A stretch of 64,000 nucleotides of DNA from Streptomyces virginiae (GTDB lineage Bacteria > Actinomycetota > Actinomycetes > Streptomycetales > Streptomycetaceae): NCBI RefSeq assembly GCF_000720455.1, contig NZ_JOAK01000019.1, positions 57,295 to 121,294 of the forward strand, read 5' to 3'. Positions within the stretch are counted from its first letter, which is position 1; the number at the start of each line of letters is the position of its first letter. Both the position numbers and the translations under genes were made by a program. Below the pieces are notes generated by a model. That model searched no databases, was not told the DNA's origin, and saw only the letters and a program-made list of their open reading frames with translations. Positions 60,911-64,000 of this stretch are shown here, in pieces.

Positions 60911-61899
60911 CGTACCCGGCCACCGAGTCCACGGGCGCGGCCGCGACCGCGGACAGCGCCCGCGCTTCCCTCGAAGCGCTCCGCACCGAGATCGGCAAGG
61001 CCGTGGTCGGTCAGGACTCCGCCGTCACCGGCCTCGTCGTCGCACTGCTGTGCCGCGGCCACGTCCTCCTCGAAGGCGTCCCCGGCGTCGCCAAGACCCT
61101 CCTCGTACGGGCCCTGGCCGCGTCCCTCGAACTCGACACCAAGCGCGTCCAGTTCACCCCCGACCTGATGCCCAGCGACGTCACCGGCTCGCTCGTCTAC
61201 GACGCCCGCACCGCCGAGTTCTCCTTCCAGGACGGCCCGGTCTTCACCAACCTCCTCCTCGCCGACGAGATCAACCGCACGCCCCCCAAGACGCAGTCCT
61301 CCCTCCTCGAAGCGATGGAGGAGCGCCAGGTCACCGTCGACGGAACCCCCCGCAAGCTCCCCGAGCCGTTCCTCGTCGCCGCCACCATGAACCCGGTCGA
61401 GTACGAGGGCACCTACCCGCTCCCCGAAGCCCAGCTGGACCGCTTCCTCCTCAAGCTCACCGTGCCCCTCCCCTCCCGCGAGGACGAGATCGGCGTACTG
61501 AGCCGCCACGCCGCCGGCTTCGACCCCCGTGACCTGAAGGCCGCCGGCATCCGCCCGGTCGCCGGCCCGGCTCAGCTCGAAGCGGCCCGCGCGGCCGTCG
61601 CCCGCGTCTCGGTCTCCCCCGAGATCGCCGGCTACGTCGTCGACATCTGCCGCGCCACCCGCGAATCGCCGTCGCTCGTCCTCGGCGTGTCCCCCCGCGG
61701 CGCGACCGCCCTCCTCGCGACCGCCCGCGCCTGGGCCTGGCTCACCGGCCGCGACTACGTCACCCCCGACGACGTCAAGGCCCTCTCCCTCCCGACACTG
61801 CGTCACCGCGTGCAGCTGCGCCCGGAGGCGGAGATGGAGGGCGTCACGGCCGACGCCGTCATCACGGCGATCCTCTCCCACGTCCCCGTCCCGCGCTGA
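60907..61899 (+). CDS. MoxR family AAA+ ATPase
   Basis: A 330-residue AAA+ chaperone. Walker A EGVPGVAKT at 56-64, Walker B LLLADEINR, sensor 1 ATMNP and the arginine-finger region EAQLDRFLL are present. MoxR proteins remodel or insert cofactors into partner proteins that usually carry VWA or DUF58 domains. ATG overlaps the DUF4350 stop; its own stop overlaps the DUF58 ATG (TGATG). Thus it is stoichiometrically coupled to its likely partner downstream. N-terminal ~20 residues are disordered. Confidence 0.94.
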   Translation: MTYPATESTGAAATADSARASLEALRTEIGKAVVGQDSAVTGLVVALLCRGHVLLEGVPGVAKTLLVRALAASLELDTKRVQFTPDLMPSDVTGSLVYDARTAEFSFQDGPVFTNLLLADEINRTPPKTQSSLLEAMEERQVTVDGTPRKLPEPFLVAATMNPVEYEGTYPLPEAQLDRFLLKLTVPLPSREDEIGVLSRHAAGFDPRDLKAAGIRPVAGPAQLEAARAAVARVSVSPEIAGYVVDICRATRESPSLVLGVSPRGATALLATARAWAWLTGRDYVTPDDVKALSLPTLRHRVQLRPEAEMEGVTADAVITAILSHVPVPR

Positions 61900-63209
61900 T
61901 GGCCCTCACCGGACGCGCCGCCCTGCTGGCGGCCCTCGGCAGCATCCCGGTCGGCGTCCTGGAGCCGAGCTGGGCGGGCATGCTCGCGGTCAACGGCCCG
62001 ATCGCGCTGGCCTGCGCGGTCGACTACGCCCTGGCCGCCCCGGTACGCAGCCTCGTACTGGCCCGCTCCGGCGACACCTCCATCCGCCTGGGCGAGCCCG
62101 CGGACGTCCATCTCACGGTCACCAACCCCGGCCGCCGCACCCTGCGGGCCCGCGTCCGCGACGCCTGGCCGCCGAGCAGTTGGACTCCGGGCACGGAGGC
62201 GGCCGCGTCCCGCCACGAGATGGTCGTCCCGGCGGGCGAGCGACGGCGCCTGACGACCCGTCTGCTTCCCACCCGCCGCGGCGACCGGCGCGCGGACCGC
62301 GTCACGATCCGCTCGTACGGCCCGCTGGGCCTGTGGGCCCGTCAGGGCTCCCACCCCGCCCCCTGGACGGTACGGGTCCTGCCCCCGTTCACCAGCCGCA
62401 AGCACCTGCCGTCCCGGCTGGCCCGGCTGCGTGAACTCGACGGCCGCACCAGCCTCCTGACCCGCGGTGAGGGAACCGAGTTCGACAGCCTGCGCGACTA
62501 CGTCCCCGGCGACGACACCCGTTCCATCGACTGGCGTGCCACGGCCCGTCAGCACAAGGTGGCCGTCCGCACCTGGCGTCCCGAACGCGACCGGCACATC
62601 CTGATCTGCCTCGACACCGGCCGCACCTCGGCGGGCCGCGTCGGCGACGCCCCGCGCCTCGACTCGTCCATGGACGCGGCCCTGCTGCTGGCGGCCCTGG
62701 CCACCCGCGCCGGCGACCGGGTGGACCTCCTGGCCCACGACCGCCGCCCCCGCGCCCAGGTCCAGGGCCGGGCGGCAGCCGACGTCCTGCCGTCGTTCGT
62801 GAACGCGATGGCCACCCTCGAACCGGAACTGGTCGAGACGGACTCCCGCACCCTGGTGTCCACCATCCTGCGCAACGCCCCGCGCAGGTCCCTGGTGGTC
62901 CTTCTGACGAGCCTGGACGCCGCCCCGATCGAAGAGGGCCTGCTCCCGCTCCTCCCCCGTCTCACCCAGCGCCACACGGTCCTGCTGGCCTCGGTGGCCG
63001 ACCCCCACGTGGCGGCGATGGCCGCCTCCCGGGGCACGGTGGACGCGGTCTACGAAGCCGCGGCCGCCACCCAGACCCAGGCCCAGCGCCGCCGCACGTC
63101 CGACCAGCTCACCCGCCACGGCGTCCACGTCGTCGACGCCACCCCCGACACCCTGGCCCCGACCCTGGCCGACGCCTACCTGTCCCTCAAAGCAGCCGGC
63201 CGCCTCTAG
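61899..63209 (+). CDS. DUF58 domain-containing protein
   Basis: A 436-residue protein. Two N-terminal helices (ALTGRAALLAALGSIPVGVLEPSWAGML; LACAVDYALAAPVRSLV) lead to a beta-rich domain and then the DUF58 core with GTEFDSLRDYVPGDDTRSIDWRATARQHKVAVRTWRPERDRHILICLDTGRTS, a VWA-like metal-site arrangement (LDTGRTS). DUF58 proteins are the standard partner of MoxR ATPases; the substrate is unknown. ATG 61899 overlaps the MoxR stop by one base pair group (TGATG). End of the operon. Confidence 0.93.
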   Translation: MALTGRAALLAALGSIPVGVLEPSWAGMLAVNGPIALACAVDYALAAPVRSLVLARSGDTSIRLGEPADVHLTVTNPGRRTLRARVRDAWPPSSWTPGTEAAASRHEMVVPAGERRRLTTRLLPTRRGDRRADRVTIRSYGPLGLWARQGSHPAPWTVRVLPPFTSRKHLPSRLARLRELDGRTSLLTRGEGTEFDSLRDYVPGDDTRSIDWRATARQHKVAVRTWRPERDRHILICLDTGRTSAGRVGDAPRLDSSMDAALLLAALATRAGDRVDLLAHDRRPRAQVQGRAAADVLPSFVNAMATLEPELVETDSRTLVSTILRNAPRRSLVVLLTSLDAAPIEEGLLPLLPRLTQRHTVLLASVADPHVAAMAASRGTVDAVYEAAAATQTQAQRRRTSDQLTRHGVHVVDATPDTLAPTLADAYLSLKAAGRL

Positions 63210-63241
63210 CTCAACTCCGCTCGGGCCATCGCCTGGCTGGA

Positions 63242-63247
63242 TACGCT
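63242..63247 (+). promoter_or_regulatory. -10-like element upstream of the Uma2 gene
   Basis: GGATACGCT contains TACGCT at 63242-63247, about 25 bases ahead of the ATG, followed by a strong AGGAGG ribosome site. No clear -35 is seen. Confidence 0.3.
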
Positions 63248-63272
63248 GGTTGGGACCCACCAGGAGGACATC

Positions 63273-63869
63273 ATGGCCGACCTCACCCCCGAGCAGATGC
63301 GCCGCATGCACGACTTCGCGGAACAGCTCGCGGAGCTGGCCGAGCACCAGGAAGACCAATGGAAGGTGCAGACCACCGACGGTCAGATCTTCCTCACGAT
63401 GATGAGCCCCACGGCTCCCCACGGGCTCAACGTGGTGCGGCTGCGCCGTCAGATCGAGGCCCAGACGCCAGAAGTCATGGCCCTCAACGACACGAACATG
63501 GGTGATCCTCAAACCGGCTTGACCAAGGTCCCCGATCTCATGGTCATCGCGGAGGAAGACACCGACGACACCGCCAAGGTCGTCAACGCCCGCGACGTCC
63601 TGCTGGTGGTCGAGGTCGTCTCACGCACGAACTCGCTGACTGACATCCGCGACAAGCTGCACGACTACCCCAGGATGGGAGTGCCGCTGTACGTCGTCGT
63701 AGATCCCCGCAAGGACAAGAAGACAGTCACCGTGCACAGCGACCCCTCGTCCGGACCCGACGGCATCCGCTACCGGAAAGCGGTCCCCTACGCCTTCGGA
63801 GACACCGTCACCGCCGGCCGCTGGACACTCGACACGAGCAGCCTCAAGAGCTACCCCGCCGACTGGTGA
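63273..63869 (+). CDS. Uma2 family (DUF820) restriction-endonuclease-fold protein
   Basis: A 198-residue PD-(D/E)XK-fold protein of the Uma2 family, often multi-copy in Streptomyces. Visible candidate acidic residues are D88 in KVPDLMVI and E114 in LLVVEVVSRTN, followed by the family block DIRDKLHDYPRMGVPLYVVVDPRKD; K128 (DKLHDY) may complete the site. Nuclease activity is not demonstrated for the family. ATG 63273 is preceded by AGGAGG. Codon use is slightly less GC-extreme than neighbours, so horizontal acquisition is possible. Convergent with an rRNA operon. Confidence 0.9.
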   Translation: MADLTPEQMRRMHDFAEQLAELAEHQEDQWKVQTTDGQIFLTMMSPTAPHGLNVVRLRRQIEAQTPEVMALNDTNMGDPQTGLTKVPDLMVIAEEDTDDTAKVVNARDVLLVVEVVSRTNSLTDIRDKLHDYPRMGVPLYVVVDPRKDKKTVTVHSDPSSGPDGIRYRKAVPYAFGDTVTAGRWTLDTSSLKSYPADW

Positions 63870-63913
63870 GACGAGGCCGGAGCCGGTCAGCGTCGACCGG
63901 GCCGTGAACGCAG

Positions 63914-63945
63914 AAAAGCCCCGCACCAGAAGGTGCGGGGCTTTC
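63914..63945 (-). terminator. rRNA operon terminator (shared with the Uma2 gene)
   Basis: Arms AAAGCCCCGCACC (63915-63927) and GGTGCGGGGCTTT (63932-63944) form a perfect 13-base stem with an AGAA loop. On the minus strand the arm ends in TTTTCTG, directly downstream of 5S rRNA. Confidence 0.85.
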
Positions 63946-63956
63946 CCACAATGATT

Positions 63957-64000
63957 GTTCGGCGGCGTCCTACTCTCCCACAGGGTCCCCCCTGCAGTAC
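63957..64000 (-). rRNA. rrf: 5S ribosomal RNA, 3' part (partial)
   Basis: The minus strand reads GTACTGCAGGGGGGACCCTG then TGGGAGAGTAGGACGCCGCC and ends GAAC. This matches the 3' half of streptomycete 5S rRNA as I recall it. The gene and the 23S and 16S genes ahead of it lie beyond the right edge. The 3' boundary at 63957 is set by the closing-stem GCCGCCGAAC. Confidence 0.93.

Overview
The window is chromosomal DNA from a Streptomyces. Evidence is very high GC, frequent GTG starts, and hallmark actinobacterial genes: pkaA/pkaB-type kinases, mtrA-mtrB-lpqB, the 180-kDa-type NAD-glutamate dehydrogenase, a HelR-type RNA polymerase remodeller, and an smpB-ssrA pair. As I recall the S. coelicolor map, gene order follows the core-chromosome stretch from murA (SCO2949) through secA to mtrA (SCO3013). 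This is therefore mostly a conserved core arm and not an island. I see no phage, transposase, CRISPR array or biosynthetic cluster.

Layout. 1-5.6 kb: end of a GH20 hexosaminidase, a DUF3039 protein, YqgE, MurA (cell wall), HU and malic enzyme. 6-9.8 kb: HelR helicase, a CGNR zinc-finger regulator and a GNAT acetyltransferase. 9.8-12.4 kb: nitrate module nnaR-narK with candidate GlnR sites. 12.5-14.9 kb: divergent LysR/MFS pair. 15-18.9 kb: ribosome rescue (tmRNA, SmpB) behind an S41 protease and the cell-division pair FtsE-FtsX. 19-21.9 kb: a tiny zinc-ribbon membrane protein, RF2, and a cysteine-containing leader peptide ahead of an isopenicillin-N-synthase-like oxygenase. 22-28.8 kb: two Ser/Thr kinases facing a giant FHA-FtsK-like ATPase. 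28.9-32.6 kb: sugar ABC importer without its ATPase, one permease carrying a large extracytoplasmic insert. 32.7-37.4 kb: teichoic-acid-type glycosyl/glycerophosphotransferase, TetR regulator and a two-gene polysaccharide exporter. 37.5-44.8 kb: glutamate dehydrogenase, HAD phosphatase, DUF6912 and an Rv3235-like protein. 44.9-52.6 kb: SecA, GNAT, a YcaQ-type DNA glycosylase, an orphan LuxR-type response regulator, HPF and ComF. 52.7-57.2 kb: lpqB-mtrB-mtrA. 57.4-63.2 kb: a membrane protein followed by a tightly coupled DUF4129-DUF4350-MoxR-DUF58 operon. 63.3-64 kb: a Uma2-type nuclease-fold gene, then the 3' end of a 5S rRNA whose rRNA operon lies beyond the right edge on the minus strand.

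The genes group into envelope growth (MurA, FtsEX, WTA-type genes, SecA, MtrAB-LpqB), translation quality control (RF2, tmRNA/SmpB, HPF), nitrogen metabolism (NarK/NnaR, GdhB) and stress response (HelR, YcaQ). The most noteworthy non-textbook signals are: the oxygenase leader peptide; a MITE-like CTAG-flanked repeat that overlaps stop codons; the ABC permease with an inserted beta-sandwich-like domain; and candidate GlnR and MtrA operators. All functional calls are by reading the sequence and recalling families; no database search was run.
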